From: Portulaca oleracea
Lineage: Eukaryota; Streptophyta; Magnoliopsida; Caryophyllales; Portulacaceae
Length of the DNA: 64,000 nucleotides
Assembly: GCA_029582165.1 (NCBI GenBank)
Contig: CM055892.1
Coordinates: forward strand, 4,622,754-4,686,753
Direction: 5' to 3'
Shown here: positions 18,421 through 31,458 of the stretch, piece by piece
Layout of the letters: every line of letters starts with the position of its first letter
Position numbering within the stretch: the stretch's first letter is position 1
The notes under the pieces: generated by a model
Told to the model about the DNA's origin: nothing
Database searches by the model: none
The model's input: only the letters and a program-made list of their open reading frames with translations
Translations under genes and position numbers: made by a program

Positions 18421-21400
18421 GGTGGTCATAACCTGATACTTAGTGTTATTTTTCCTTACCCGCACTAAGTTGACAATACTCTCTAGGTAATCTCTTTAAA
18501 CGTTTTCATGCTTTTCTTAAATATTTTAATACGTTTTGCTAATCTCTAAATGGTTATATCCTATATGACTTCTAAAGTACCGTATGAAGATCTCTACTTG
18601 GACACTTTGGGCTGTTTCTTTTGACTTTGCTGGATCAAAAGGCTTGTAGCTAGCGTTCAAAAAAAAAGAAAAGAAAAATGTTAGTCTTTTAAGTCTTAAC
18701 TAATCCATGATGCTGCTGTGAACTTTTTTCTATATCTCCTTTTACAGAATTTCAAAATATATTATCGTAGTGGATTGTCTCCATAGATATTTTTGAGAAG
18801 TTTTCCTCAAATGATCATTGTACTTGACCTTTTCAAAAAAAAAAAAAAAGATCTTAACTAATCCCGGCAAAATAATTCGAAGGGATAATGCTTCACATAG
18901 ATGAATCCACGAACTAAATTTAGAGGGGTCAAAATTTAAAGATGACTAATTGAAAACTCTATATCTAATTAGCAAAATTTTAAAATTAAATATAAGAGTT
19001 AAATACAAACAAATTATAAGTAAAATATATTGCATACAAAATAGAGTGTTGCATATAAAATATATTGTATATATAATGTACACAATTTTTTCTTCAATTT
19101 TTGTATTTTAACTTAAATAATAAATAAAATTTGCTATCAACTTATTTAAGATTATTCAACAGTTACACCTAACTAACCCAAAATTCAGTATAACCTTATT
19201 TTACATAATCTTATCTTACCAATAAAAGAACATGAGCCTCTTATATTACCCAAATCAGTATATGTGTTTAGTATTTGAACTTGTGCCAATTGAGTGTTGG
19301 ATATTTATTATTCCCTTAATAGATACAACAATGAGTTTTAATGTATAGTCCGTGCTTTTGCAAAGTCAAGGAGACCAAAAGTATAACAATTGGCCAAGTT
19401 ATTTCATTATTAGAAACCCTAGAAATCTCACTGGGAACTTCTTCCCTCCTTATTAACAATAACAAATTGCTTCTATTAAGCTCCATTAGCCCCGTGATGG
19501 CCGATTGATAGCTTTTGCTAGCGTCAAGGTCGATTAATAGTTGTTGCTGACATAGGAGTCTCTCTTTGTTTTTGAGTAGTTGTTGTGTTTTCTCATGGTT
19601 TCTTATTTCATTAAGTCTGGCCAAATCTTGGTGAATACAACACTAGCGACTGCCATTTATTTTTGAATTAGTGACAAGACTTGTGCTTTGACAACCATCA
19701 GCTGCGCAATTGAGGAGATTAGTGTTTCAATTAGTTTGAATACCTCGGCTCGTATCTAAAATCATATTTTGGAAAGCTAAAGCATATGTCAAAATATGAA
19801 GAAGTAATAAGGCACTCAACAATCTCATGTGTACTCTTCAAATGGATCCTGAGAATACAGAGATGCTTAAGGAGTTGAAGAGTGTTTAAGGAGGAGTGGA
19901 AATCATGCTCAAGGAAAATGATATGATTTTGGGATATGATTCTCCAAAAATGGTGGTTGGCGGAAGTTTTTCAGGATAACCCCCGAGAAAGGGCATGAAG
20001 CGTGACATGTCAAACAAGGGCCATTATCAAAACTCCTATTACAAAATAGTCGAAAATGATGTTGGAGTAGGTGATGAAGAAAAATAAAAGTTGTTGAAGT
20101 CTTTCCCCAATGAGATTTGGAAATTGGATCAAAATCCCCTCCTTTATCTCCTGTGTTTGGCATAGAAGAAGAGTTTTCAGACAATCCAACATAATTTCAT
20201 TTTTATGACGATTGGAAGAAGTAATTAAGGTTGACTATGCAGACTCTTCAGAGTTGTTGTTGACTTGACAAATATGGATGATAGAGCGAGTGTGGGCCTT
20301 ATGTAAAAAAGAGAGAGAATAATGATGAACATGAGTTATCGTGTTGTTAACTATCACATTAATCTATAGAATGGAAAAGATTCTGAAGCTAAAGTTGTTT
20401 CCAAACAAGGTATATTTGGGAAAGAAAGGATCCATGCTCTCAAGAGCCACAATCCATTTTGTAAAAAGGTGGGATGAGCAACGGTTGTCCCTGAATGAAA
20501 GTAATTACGAAAAATTTCTCCAAGGAAAATGTATTGAGGTGTTTAATCCTTCTACTAGGTTGTCAAAAACTTATACAATCCGAAAATCTTGTTAAGTCCG
20601 ACCCCAAAAAAAAAAAAAAACTGGGTATGAATATAGATTTTTCATCTAAATTATAACTTTAATCGATTTGACCGAAAATATGACATAATATTTTCCATTT
20701 TCTATTTACCGGACTTGGTATTAACCCGAATTATGCTTGCCTAATTTGTTAGACCCGGAAAATATCGAGAAAAAAAAAATGGTATTGGACATCAATTTTG
20801 GTGTGATGTCCAATTCGTTTGGACCCAAAATGATCCAAACTTGAACTTTTGATAGCCCTATCGTCTACTATGTGCTACATACAAGTGAAAATATTAGCGC
20901 CAATTTGGCATCCGTTTGGAAGAATGGCATCGATCAAGGCCAACAAGCAGAGATCATGAGTATAGAAAAAGCAATATTCAACTATGAAATGGGTCCTAAC
21001 AGAATTCGCAAAAGTAGTGTTCATTTGTGGTGATCAAGTGTCAAGCCCTAACCATCGTGGTCATAAGCACCGATAGCCTTCATTACTCAGAAGGTGCATG
21101 ATATCCTTTCAGAAAATTATCTTTTTTTTTTTTTTTACAAGAAATAGGGACAAGCTCAACATATGATCACAAGACAATAAGGAGGAATTGGCCAAAGGAA
21201 AACAACGGGAAGAGGAAGTTGACTATGACGTTTGTTGATTGCAATCATTTCCAGCCGTAAAAGAAGTTGAAAAGTGTCAAGGAATAGGAAAGAGGCAACT
21301 TATATCGCTTCCAATAGTTAGTTTTGTGGTAGTGTTTATCTCTATTCTAAAAAGCCAGGTGTATTCTGCAGCAGTGTTTTGATTTGCCAAACACAATGGT

Positions 21401-22896
21401 CAAATTGTTGTTGTTGTTGTTACCAGAGTACATGCGAGTCATTTCAATTAAACTCTACATTAGAGATATTTCAATCAGACTTAAATGACCTAATGGTAGA
21501 TGTAAATCCAAGCCGAAACTCCAACGACATGGCTCACAGAAAGTCATAAGAATTGATCCCACGACCTCTGATATGGAAGGCTACCAGGAATCTAAATGAG
21601 CTACTAGCTCACTGGCACGTGAGTGAATTATCTATTTATGATTCTGTAAGGAAAATTGGAATATCAAAATATGAATTTTAAGAGTAGTAATTCTACTGGA
21701 CCCAAAGTAGGAAATTCTTTCTACCACACCTAACTTTACATCATTTTTTCGCAGGCAACCACCATATTTGACTCACTGAAAAACTGAACTAGCGAGAGAG
21801 CATGTGTGCATGCTAGAAAAAAACATGATGATTTACCACGTCCACGTGCACATGCTCAACCGTTAGGTCACTTTTCCGACGAGTCAAACGTGGTGGTTTC
21901 CGACTAGAAAAAACATGGTGAAAGTTCGACATGGTAGAACGGATTTTCTAACTTGGGTTTATCAAAAGTTTCTGCCCCCAAAGTTCGTATTACTATATTC
22001 CAATTTTACATTTCTATGCACTTAAGTTTAATTAATATTCTTTTTTTTTCAAGTTACTACAAGGCCAAGCCATAAGTCTAAATTGTATTTAATAAAGTTA
22101 CTTGTCATGTGTATAGTTGACACAAGTGATGTATATAAACTTGTGATACGTGCAATGCACTACAAGAATTTTAGTAAATTTTGAGGAAAAAAGAGTAAAA
22201 GTTCCAAATTTTTTTTGAACTTTTGAGGAAATTTTGAGGGCAAACCTCCCTCCAAAAAGTGGGAATGGAAAACCCCAGATTTCTAGGAAAGTAGCTTGTT
22301 AAAAAAGATTGATAGGCTTACATGTTCCTCGAAATCTGGATTTCGACGGACAACTCAATCTGTTGAATATTTTTCAACGACCCCCTCGGCTTTTTAACTT
22401 TTTACAAATACCAAGAATCAAAAAATCAAGCAACTAAATCGAACCCTATATCTATCAAACTCGAGTAGGGGAGGGAGATTATACATGACCATTCATGGCT
22501 TTAGTAACCAAACCCAAGTCCAAAATCAACCCAGAACATCGAAATACATAACCAAGAAAAGAAGAGAGAAGAAACTCATCATAGGTTTGAGATAACTTAA
22601 AATCAAACAACCCATATATGACAGAAACCAACTCAAGCCAAAATGCCTAAAAGATCATTAATCAAACTCAAAGTTGTAAACATTGACAATTAAGAACATC
22701 GGTACCGAAATTGAAATCAAATATCAAACATGCATAGTTTGTAGCCAAAACCTAGATATAAAGTTCGAACAATATAATTTTATGAACTTAAAAAAAAACT
22801 AAATTAACATGCAGATTTTAAGATCCTAAATGCTAGTTCTAACCCCAGAGATGAAGTAAAAAAAGAACCTAAATTACTTGGGATCAGTTGTGTTCC
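18421..22896. other. AT-rich region without recognisable genes
   Basis: Several short ORFs exist. One at 20371-20595 (75 codons, MEKILKLKLFPNKVYLGKKG start) is Lys-rich and has no family I recognise. Poly(A) and poly(T) runs occur at 18835, 20606 and 21122. A CACTACAAGAA at 22158-22168 looks like the end of a CACTA transposon, but I found no partner TIR. Text around 21760-21920 has weak inverted similarity that I could not resolve. Confidence 0.4.
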
Positions 22897-23746
22897 TGTT
22901 CGGTCCCGTTCCGAGCCGAATTTTATCTCTTTTATAGGGTGTTTTTGCTTATTTTAGCCCTTGTATATATATTAGATATGATAATTTTGTGTTTTTTAGG
23001 AAAATAAGGAGTTAGAAGGAAATCGGGCTTAATTGAGGGTTTTTATGGAATCCCGAGCGATTTCCCGAGTCAACCCGAGCCGGGAAACGAGGCGAGACTA
23101 ACCCGGGAAACCATTATCCATCTGTGGCGAAAAATAGGGGAAAAAGACCATAATGAAGTCACGGTCAAGTAACAACGGGTCGCACCCGAGACAGCGTCCT
23201 GCCGCGCACAAAGAAGCCAAGCAATGGAATAAATGGAGGTCGCGCCATGCCCAACCTTCGCGCCCGCGACGTGCTGCTGGAAGGAGATGATGCCTGCGAA
23301 CAGTCGCTGGTCACGCTCGAGAGTGGTGATGTCGCGCCCGTGAGGGAGTAAGATCGCGCCCGCGATCACCGAGATAACGCCCGCGACGCACCTAAACAAC
23401 TGACGGACAGGAAGCTGACAGAGGCGGTTCGCGCCCGCGAGGATGTGGGTTTCGCTCGCGACTGTCGGAAAGCTGCGGAGCTGTGCGCGCGATTTGCTGA
23501 GTTCGTTTTAGGGTTTTGGGTTTTAATTTCCTTCTTCTATAAATACCCAATGACATTCAGCACTATTATCATCTTTAGCTTAACTTTTATTTAGTTTTAG
23601 GAGTAGGATTAGAGTAGATTTAATTGCTTTCCTTTAATCTTCCTTTAATTGTTCTTCAAGTTTTCAATTGTTCTTCAAGTTTCTTCAAGCTTTCTTTCAA
23701 ACTTTCTTTAAGCATTCTCCATTGAAGTTTACAAGCTTTCTCTCTT

Positions 23747-23790
<44 letters not shown>

Positions 23791-24284
23791 CTCTCTCTCT
23801 CTCTCTCTTTGGTTGCCATTGATGTTTGATTTCAAAGTTTTCTAGGGTTGATCTCACCACAAATCCACTTTTAGTGAGGAGGAGGGCTAAGGGTCACAAA
23901 TTCCATTCTCAAGTGGGGATTTGGGGATTCTTAGTAATCCAATCCACATTTTCTTGTTTGTTCGGGGGAAATTCGAAGTCAAGGATTCGAGATTAGTGAA
24001 GATTTTGGTCATTGAAGTTATAATTTTTTGTCCCAATTTCATTGTTCATTTTAGTTGTCATTTATTGCTTCCTTATTTCATGCTTTTCATTGCTTATTTG
24101 ATTTCATGCTTTATTGCTTTCTTGAATCATGCCTAGGTTAGTTTAATAGCTTATTTACATAATTTACCGCTTTCCGCACTTAAGAAAAACTCGAACACAA
24201 ACCGATTGCCTTGTCAAGCCTAAACACCCATCCTCGTGGACCGACAACCCTTACCTAAAAACCACAAAAAATTACAACCGAACA
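22897..24284 (+). repeat. Athila-NA copy 2 5' LTR
   Basis: TGTTCGG to CGAACA, 1388 bp. TATA box TATAAATA at 23538-23545, palindrome cluster 23160-23480 directly upstream, (CT)n tract 23735-23806 downstream. Confidence 0.9.
23352..23367. promoter_or_regulatory. GATCGCG-CC-CGCGATC palindrome
   Basis: Seven-base arms around a CC centre, one of several related motifs between 23160 and 23480 (another, TCGCGCCCGCGA, at 23258-23269). The exact counterpart in the 3' LTR is at 28540-28555. Confidence 0.55.
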
Positions 24285-24285
24285 A

Positions 24286-24303
24286 TGGCGCTGTTGCCGG
24301 GGA
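24286..24303 (+). other. Primer binding site, tRNA-Asp type
   Basis: TGGCGCTGTTGCCGGGGA, one mismatch from the perfect site in copy 1, one base after the LTR. Confidence 0.8.
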
Positions 24304-24455
24304 TGGCGTTATTTGGTAGATTGGGTGATTGGTTTGTGTGTATATAGTATATTGCTTTCTAGGATCTTTCGAGAAAATGTAGTGAAAAAAATTGAATATC
24401 GAAAAAAAAGAAAGAGAAAAAAAAACAGAAAAATAGAAAAAAAAAAGGGAAAGTT

Positions 24456-26106
24456 ATGGATAGTCCCCCAATTCCCCTAATTTGAGGATGAAATATTTTG
24501 GAGATATTTTGCTAGATTACGTGACTATCGTGCTCAATGTGAATTGTATGGTATCTTTTATGGTACATTAGATCTTTTGGGAATTGTTAGTGAGGGTGTG
24601 AATTATGAGACCCGAAACCTTTTAGATTATTATAGGCTTTCTAGTTTAGGAGAAGAAAAAGCATGAGAATTACTTGAATGGTTGTCTAGGGATTCCTATG
24701 AACTTGAGCAACAAAGTGTTAGTCTTAGCTTCCAATCTCCTTATGCACCGCCCTCTGGGACCGAACCTGAACAATCATGTGAATACCCCATGTATGTTGA
24801 TGATCAATTTTATGGTGGGGGTTATGTGGAAAATTGTTATGATGTTTCCCAAAGTGCTATGGTTGAGTCTCATCATTTGTGTGTGCATTGTGAATCTCCA
24901 TCTCATGCTTCCGAATCTTGTGTGGAAGTTAGACTAGATAAAATTCGTGCTGGAATAGATGGTTTACAAGATGAGATGTATGAGAAATTGAATGAACACA
25001 TGTAAGAAATTGGACAAGTGCTTAAAACTAGGGTAGAAACTTTTCTTTCACAAATGGGTGATCCGAGAGTTGAAGTAGATCATTCATCATCTTTGAGTCC
25101 TGAAATGCATGTTGATTCTTCTGTGTATGATGAGGATGATGACTACTATAACCAACCATGCCTTGGACTACTTAGCGATTCCTTAGCTCTGGCTGCACCT
25201 AGTGAGCATGAGGAACATGATGATCTTGTGTGTGATGATGTAGAACTTGTTGAAAACTTGCTAGATGATGAACCATTGTCCACACCATTATCCATGCTTT
25301 TGTGTGAAGAAAAGGTTGAGTTTGATGAATGCCATGATGCTTGTGATGTAATTGAGTATGATCTTATTGAGAGTGAAATTGAATCTGTTGTGACTGAATG
25401 TGTGCTTGATACCGATTTGTTCACTTTCATTGAGAATCATTGCATTAGTGATGCACTAGCTATCCTTGCACGTGAGTCTATTGATGTGCATTCTTGTGAT
25501 GATGAGCTTGAGTCTGTAGGGATTGATCCTAATTGTTCGAACTTGGTTTGTGATGATGATGCTTTTGATGATGATATGCTTTATGAGTCACTCACGATGG
25601 GTTATGATCTTGAGCCTTCCACTTTCACTTTTGATGTTGTTCTGCATGATGCACCTTTGTCTTTTGATAATGATAGTTCTTCTGATGAGTCTGATATTGA
25701 TGAACATGAAGATGTTCATGTTTGCGATGTTGGGAGTGTTATGATGTTGTCTAACCCTGCTTTTCTCTTATCACCCATTAATGATTATGATGATTATTTG
25801 GATGAAAGTTGTGATTTGGAATTTGCGTTTGATGAAAATTGCATGGATATTGAGTGTGAATCATTGTTGGCATCCAAGTCTTTGCATGAGCATGTTCAGG
25901 ATTGTGTTGTATTTCCCCCTCCCGTTGATTTGTATACCCAATCTCCATTTACGAGTCAATGGGAGGATCCATTTGTCATGTCTCACTTCACCATGCCTAG
26001 GAAAGTTTTGTGCATTCCTGCATTCCATCATTTCTATGACTTTTCTAAGGCATTCGATGAACTGTTAAGAGCACTAATGTTTGTTGATGTAATTTTGCGA
26101 GTGTGA
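24456..26106 (+). pseudogene. Gag-like acidic protein of Athila-NA
   Basis: The start ATG at 24456 (MDSPPIP) is separated by stops and a frame change from the main frame, which begins FEDEIFWRYFARLRDYRAQC. The N-terminal 120 codons hold NYETRNLLDYYRLSSLGEEK and ELLEWLSRDSYELEQQ, like the end of the Athila gag core. The zinc knuckle LCVHCESPSHASESC follows with exact CX2CX4HX4C spacing. After a TAA near 25003 a 362-codon open frame (25018-26106) is extremely rich in Asp and Glu, with many DDD and EHEEHDD runs, and has no domain I know. Two in-frame stops (TGA near 24665, TAA near 25003) break this copy; copy 1 has a Trp codon at the first. A nucleic-acid-binding gag role is inferred from the knuckle only. 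Confidence 0.65.
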
Positions 26107-28067
26107 TCTTACCACCACCATTCTGAGATGCATGAGAGAATGCACGACTTATTACTCCGGGCGTTGACTAGTTCCGACATGGTCCCCGATATCTTGAGGT
26201 GGGAAGGAGTGAGTCTATTGATAAGAAGCCTTCTAGGTAATATCCTTCTTCACCTTTTCTTGTATAATTAGTGAGTTGTCTTTATTTTCTTCTTTTATTT
26301 TCTTTTTGTATGTTTCATTTTCTTTTATTTTTGGGGCGCTTGCTTACCTACTTCTGTTTCCTTTGAGGACATGGCAACCTCTTTGTGTGGGAGTGCGAGG
26401 GTAGTATGCATTCCGGTTTTTGAGTTTAAGAAAACAGAAAAAGAGTGAGAGTCGTTTTGTAAATATTTTAGTTTGTTTTCTTAGTTCTTTAGTCCTTAGT
26501 GCCTTGTATAGTTTGTTTATCTTTTTGATCTTGCATGTGAACATTCACACATAGTATGATTTTCTTGTTTATTCCTAACCTATGGTGTGATGTTCGTTGG
26601 ATCGCGGATCGAGTTATATTTAGTTGAAGATCTTGAGGTAACCTCCTTCCGCCCTCTCTTTGAATGTATATATTCTTGATCCATGTTGCATATTTGGTTT
26701 TCTTTTTGGGTGGCGAACCCCTTGAGTGTGAATGTTGGGATTATCTGGTTGTTGGAGCCGTGTGGGCTCGGGTCGCCATCGCTTTTTATGTGATAAGTGT
26801 TTTGTATATATGCTTTTCTTGGTTTTCTACCTTATTTGTGACACCCTTCTCACGATGGAGACATTGTGATGTTTTGTGTTGGAGTGGGGGTGATATTCTT
26901 CTTGTTCATGGGTAGATCACCTAGTTTTGAGTCTTTTATTTTTGTTTTTTGTAGTTTTTGTCTAAAATCTAAAAAATCTTTGTGTGACAAAGGAGGAAAA
27001 AGGGAGTGAAAAACCTTAAAAGTTTTCGTTTTGCTTTTGCTTTGTTTCTTGGATAGTGTTGTCAATGTTGGGAAAACTTTCTTAATCTTCTTTAAAGAAA
27101 CCGGTTTGAGCATTTTCGACCCTAGCTTGGGCGTTGTCATGACTCATTTATCTAGATTCCCTTCATTGAATGCCTAGCGAGATCTCTGTTTTATTTCACG
27201 TTTTGGTTGAAATTGTGAGACTCTAGTTGGCCACATCCGAGCTTGTTGAAAAAGTGAAAGCAAATTTAATCAATTAAATCTGACATGTAGTGAATTAGTC
27301 TACCTACACGGGACCGGTATTAGCGGTGCGGTGCTATTACCCCTTAAGCACTTCGTTTTCGTAACGATGAGGCGTATGGAAAAGACCATGTTGGGAAGGT
27401 AAACCACGTTATGGGCCGTTCAACTCCCGAAAAAGCTAACGCCAATCTCGTTGAGCTTTCTTAAGCCAACGCTAATCAATTAATCGTAAATAAAAATCTC
27501 ACCTTGCGTTTCTTGCGGCCCTCACCAAGCCAAGGGCGACATAAACAAGGGAAAGACATCGCTTAATAAAATCCTTTTCGCTTTGATTCGAGCTTGGATG
27601 TGAGTTTTTCTTGTGAATCGATCGGAATAACTCGGAACCCACCAAGTACTTGTGCACATGGGATTTATGATGTCGGGAGTCGAAAATCTCTAAGATTGGC
27701 AATTGCTTGAGTTAAGGGTTCTTGTGGTGCTCACAACGGTTCCTTTTGGATGATTAGTATCGTTTTCTTGATTGCGTTAGCATGATTCCTTGGAGCAAGC
27801 TGTTTTTTCTTTTCTTTTTCATTTCCTTGTTTTGTTTTTCACTTTCCCTCTCTCCTTTTCTTTGGCTTTTGTGGGTATAGCTTTTATAAATCCTCACGAG
27901 ACCCACCTCGTCCACCCGGGCTATCGGGGGTTTAAAGGGCTTGATGCATGTGCTAAATGCATTCGCAATTCCTGCGAAAGTGAGTTAGGGTTTTTAGTTT
28001 CTTTTTTCTTTGTTTTTAGCTTTGTTTTTAGTTTGCTCAGGGCGAGCAAACCCTTGTGTGGGAGTGT
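26107..28067 (+). other. Noncoding 3' region and PPT of Athila-NA
   Basis: About 2 kb without a convincing ORF. T-rich stretches alternate with mixed sequence. Purine-rich GTGTGGGAGTG at 28056-28066 lies immediately before the 3' LTR and is the likely polypurine tract. Confidence 0.6.
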
Positions 28068-28917
28068 TGTTCGGTCTTAATTCGAGCCGAATTTTATCTC
28101 TTTTATAGGGTGTTTTTGCTTATTTTAGCCCTTGTATATATATTAGATATGATAATTTTGTGTTTTATAGGAAAATAAGGTGTTAGAAGGAAATCGGGCT
28201 TAATTGAGGGTTTTTAGGGAATTCCGAGCGATTTCCCGAGTCAACCTGAGTCAACCCAAGCCGGGAAACGAGGCGAGACTAACCCGGGAAACCATTATCC
28301 ATCTTTGGCACAAAATAGGGGAAAAAGACCAGAATGAAGTCACGGTCGAGTCACAACGGGTCGCACCCGAGACAGCGTCCTGCCGCGCCAACACAGCAAG
28401 CCAAGCAGCGGAAACAGCCGGAGGTCGCGCCCGCAACCCCAACCTTCGCGCCCGCGACGTGCTGCTGGAAGGAGACGATGCCTGCGGACATTCGCTGGTC
28501 ACGCTCGAGAATGGTGATGCCGTGCCCGTGAGGGAGTAAGATCGCGCCCGCGATCACGGGGATAACGCCCACGACGCACTTGAACAGCTGACGGACAGGA
28601 AGCCAACAGAGGCGGTTCGCGCCCGCGAGGATGTGGGTCGCGCCCGCGATCGCGGAAGTCATGAGTTCGTTTTAGGGTTTTGTGTTGTAATTTCCTTCTT
28701 CTATAAATACCCAATGACATTCAGCACTATTATCATCTTTAGCTTAGCTTTTATTTAGTTTTAAGAGTAGGATTAGAGTAGATTTAATTGCTTTCTTTTA
28801 ATCTTCCTTTAATTGTTCTTCAAGTTTTCAATTGTTCTTCAAGTTTCTTCAAGCTTTCTTTCAAACTTTCTTCAAGCTTCCTTAATTCAAGCATTCTCCA
28901 TTGAAGTTTACAAGCTT

Positions 28918-28974
<57 letters not shown>

Positions 28975-29469
28975 TTTTTCTATCTCTCTCTCTTTGGTTG
29001 CCATTGATGTTTGATTTCAAAGTTTTCTAGGGTTAATCTCACCACAAATCCACTTTTAGTGAGGAGGAGGGCTAAGGGTCACAAATTCCACTCTCAAGTG
29101 GGGATTTGGGAATTCTTAGTAATCCAATCCACATTTTCTTGTTTGTTCGGGGGATATTCGAAGTCAAGGATTCGAGACTAGTGAAGATTTTGGTCATTGA
29201 AGGTATAATTTATTGTCCCACTTTCATTTTTCATTTTAGTTGTCATATATTGCTTCCTTATTTCTTGATTTTCATTGCTTATTTGATTTTATGCTTTATT
29301 GCTTTCTTGAATCATGCCTAGGTTAGTTTAATAGCTTATTTACATAATTTACCGCTTTCCGCACTTGAGAAAAACCCGAACACAAACCGATTACCTTGTC
29401 AAGCCTAAACACCTATCCTCATGGACCGATAACCCTTACCTAAAAACCACAAAAAATTACAACCGAACA
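28068..29469 (+). repeat. Athila-NA copy 2 3' LTR
   Basis: 1402 bp, TGTTCGG to CGAACA. TATA box at 28702-28709, palindromes 28350-28655 (GATCGCG-CC-CGCGATC at 28540-28555), (CT)n tract at about 28917-28996. Confidence 0.9.
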
Positions 29470-29473
29470 TTCC

Positions 29474-30616
29474 CCAACAATCCACAATTGAATTCACAAC
29501 TTATTTCTTTTTATTATGCCCCATGTATGCCCAATCTTCTAATCATAGGCCTTCAGTTTGCTCCAAATCCAATGGTAAAGGCGGAAAAGGTTAGTGTCAT
29601 TGCTCAGGATATTTGATATTTGACCAGGATTTTTACTAGCTATTTGATCATCCACTATATAAAAAAGGTGACAATAAATGAATCTACAGTTGCATTTAAT
29701 TATATGTCCCGTTATGATTTACTTTTTGCTTGTATAAAATTTGTGAACCTCAACAAATCATTTATGGATGATATGGTCTAGTGGCCTAATACCATTGATA
29801 AAGTCATCCAATTTTTACGGCTAACAATTTCTGTGGTGGAGACTATGGATAAACTCCTCAAATTGTAGGGTTGTTGTTTGAGTTCGATCTTTGTTGGTTT
29901 CAAATACTCATATTCTGACCTCTTCTATTTATTGATCCCACAAATTTATTGTTACTTAACCAGGATCTGTTAGAGAGGCTAATTATCATTATAAAAAAAA
30001 GTCTTTAAAATATAAATTACATTTTAAAAAAGTGAATTATACTTCAAAATTTTAGGGGACATTTAGATAAAAGTAATTTTATTTTAATAAAACAATCGTA
30101 TAAAAAATCACTTCAAAAAAGGGGGAAAACACATAAATGATGATGTATGGTTGTCCATTCCTTAAATTATAGTCATAGAGGCAAACCAGTCTAATGAGGT
30201 GACCAAGATGGAAGAGGTAGATATTTATCGATGAACAACTGGTGGCTAATGTGTGGATACTGATTCCAATCAAATAAGAGATGGAGTTAAGCATTATTTT
30301 GGATTATTTTTGCTTGTCACCATTACTTGCTTTCAATCACTGTCAACATTCACCTATGTTTGTCTAAGGCCTGTTCAACATTACCATTTATCAATTTGTA
30401 ACACCCAATGAGGAAGTGAGCAACTATAATAACAAGTGTTGGACCGTGGGACCTCCAAACAAAATAACGTATTCAATCAGTACCTGAAATAAACTCATTA
30501 GAAGGGGCCTCAAATCTGAGTTCACAAAAACCAAACTATTTAACCATTGTTTTCTTCTAACTTAACGTAGATTGAATCGTACATTGAGAGGCTTGATGTG
30601 ACATTTTATTTTATAT
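29474..30616. other. AT-rich spacer
   Basis: No gene, no clear repeat. It is the DNA into which Athila-NA copy 2 inserted on its right side. Confidence 0.4.
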
Positions 30617-30619
30617 TTA

Positions 30620-31003
30620 GGATGTGTTTGGTTGGGATAAACTGGAAAATGATTTTCTCATTTTTCGATGTTTGGTGACCGGAAAATGAAGAAAACCATT
30701 TTCTAAGAAAATGATTTCCCCCCACCCCTTTGTAAATTATTTTCTTACTCCAACCTAAGGAGAACTATTTTCTCCATCTCTCCACTACTCTCCCCCCCCC
30801 CCCCTTCTCCACCACTCTCTCTCACACACACATTTTAATTTTTGTCTCCTTATTGTCAAACATGTGAAAATTGTTTTCGAAAATCATTTTCCTATATACC
30901 AAACACGAGAAAATATTAAATGAAAATTCATTTTCTAAGAAAATCATTTTCCAAGAAAAACCATTTTTCTAGAAAACAGTTTTCCTTTACACCAAAGACA
31001 CCC
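30620..31003. mobile_element. Tourist-type MITE (PIF/Harbinger)
   Basis: Ends GGATGTGTTTGGTT and, reversed, GGGTGTCTTTGGTG, flanked by TTA on both sides (30617-30619 and 31004-31006). A three-base TTA target and a GTGTTTGGT TIR are typical of Tourist elements. The 384 bp interior repeats GGAAAATGATTTTC-like blocks in both orientations and holds a poly(C) run near 30790-30804. Confidence 0.75.
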
Positions 31004-31458
31004 TTAAAATATAAGATATGTTAATTTTTACACTCTTGATTTATTCTAGATATTAAAATCGTTTACTATATGATAAAATCGTTTGCTACCTAATTCATTA
31101 TGAAAAAGAAGTAGATTAAATTGAGGAAAACTTTTTGTTCTAGTCCATTTTAGTCAAAACAAAAATTTCATTTTTAATTATTCGAATTATGAACATTAGG
31201 TTTAATATTACAGACATACTGTAATCATTCTAAGTCATAGTTTATCATGACAATCATTAAGCTGAAGACCAAATTTATCATAGCTACTTGACAAAAAATT
31301 AAACCAACAGAAATATACTTATCAAATTGTTTATTATCATACTAAAGAATAAAAAGGGTGAATAGGTGTGTTGTGATGATAAGGTTTGTGTTTTGCTGCT
31401 TGCTATCCTAAAAAACTCAATTTGCTACGACCCACATCAATAATGCACGTGTCCATCC

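Larger units (their letters stand above)
22897..29469 (+). mobile_element. Athila-NA copy 2, complete non-autonomous LTR element
   Basis: Two LTRs (22897-24284 and 28068-29469), a tRNA-Asp type PBS, a PPT just before the 3' LTR, and a 4 bp direct repeat TTCC on both sides (22893-22896 and 29470-29473). The 3.78 kb interior holds only one gag-like ORF and about 2 kb of noncoding DNA, with no protease, RT, RNase H or integrase. The primer site and gag remnants link it to Athila, whose enzymes it would need in trans. The LTRs differ at many visible places, including an indel near 23480/28660, so the insertion is not recent. Confidence 0.88.

Noticed and set aside
20371..20595. 75-codon ORF as a host gene
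   Set aside because: No domain, no clear promoter or neighbours, and degenerate surroundings.
22158..22168. CACTACAAGAA as the end of a CACTA transposon
   Set aside because: No matching inverted end or 3 bp target duplication was found, so only the motif is noted.
25146..26068. Other-frame ORFs (Ser-rich, Met/Leu-rich) over the acidic region
   Set aside because: Shadows of the GAT/GAA-rich acidic reading frame.
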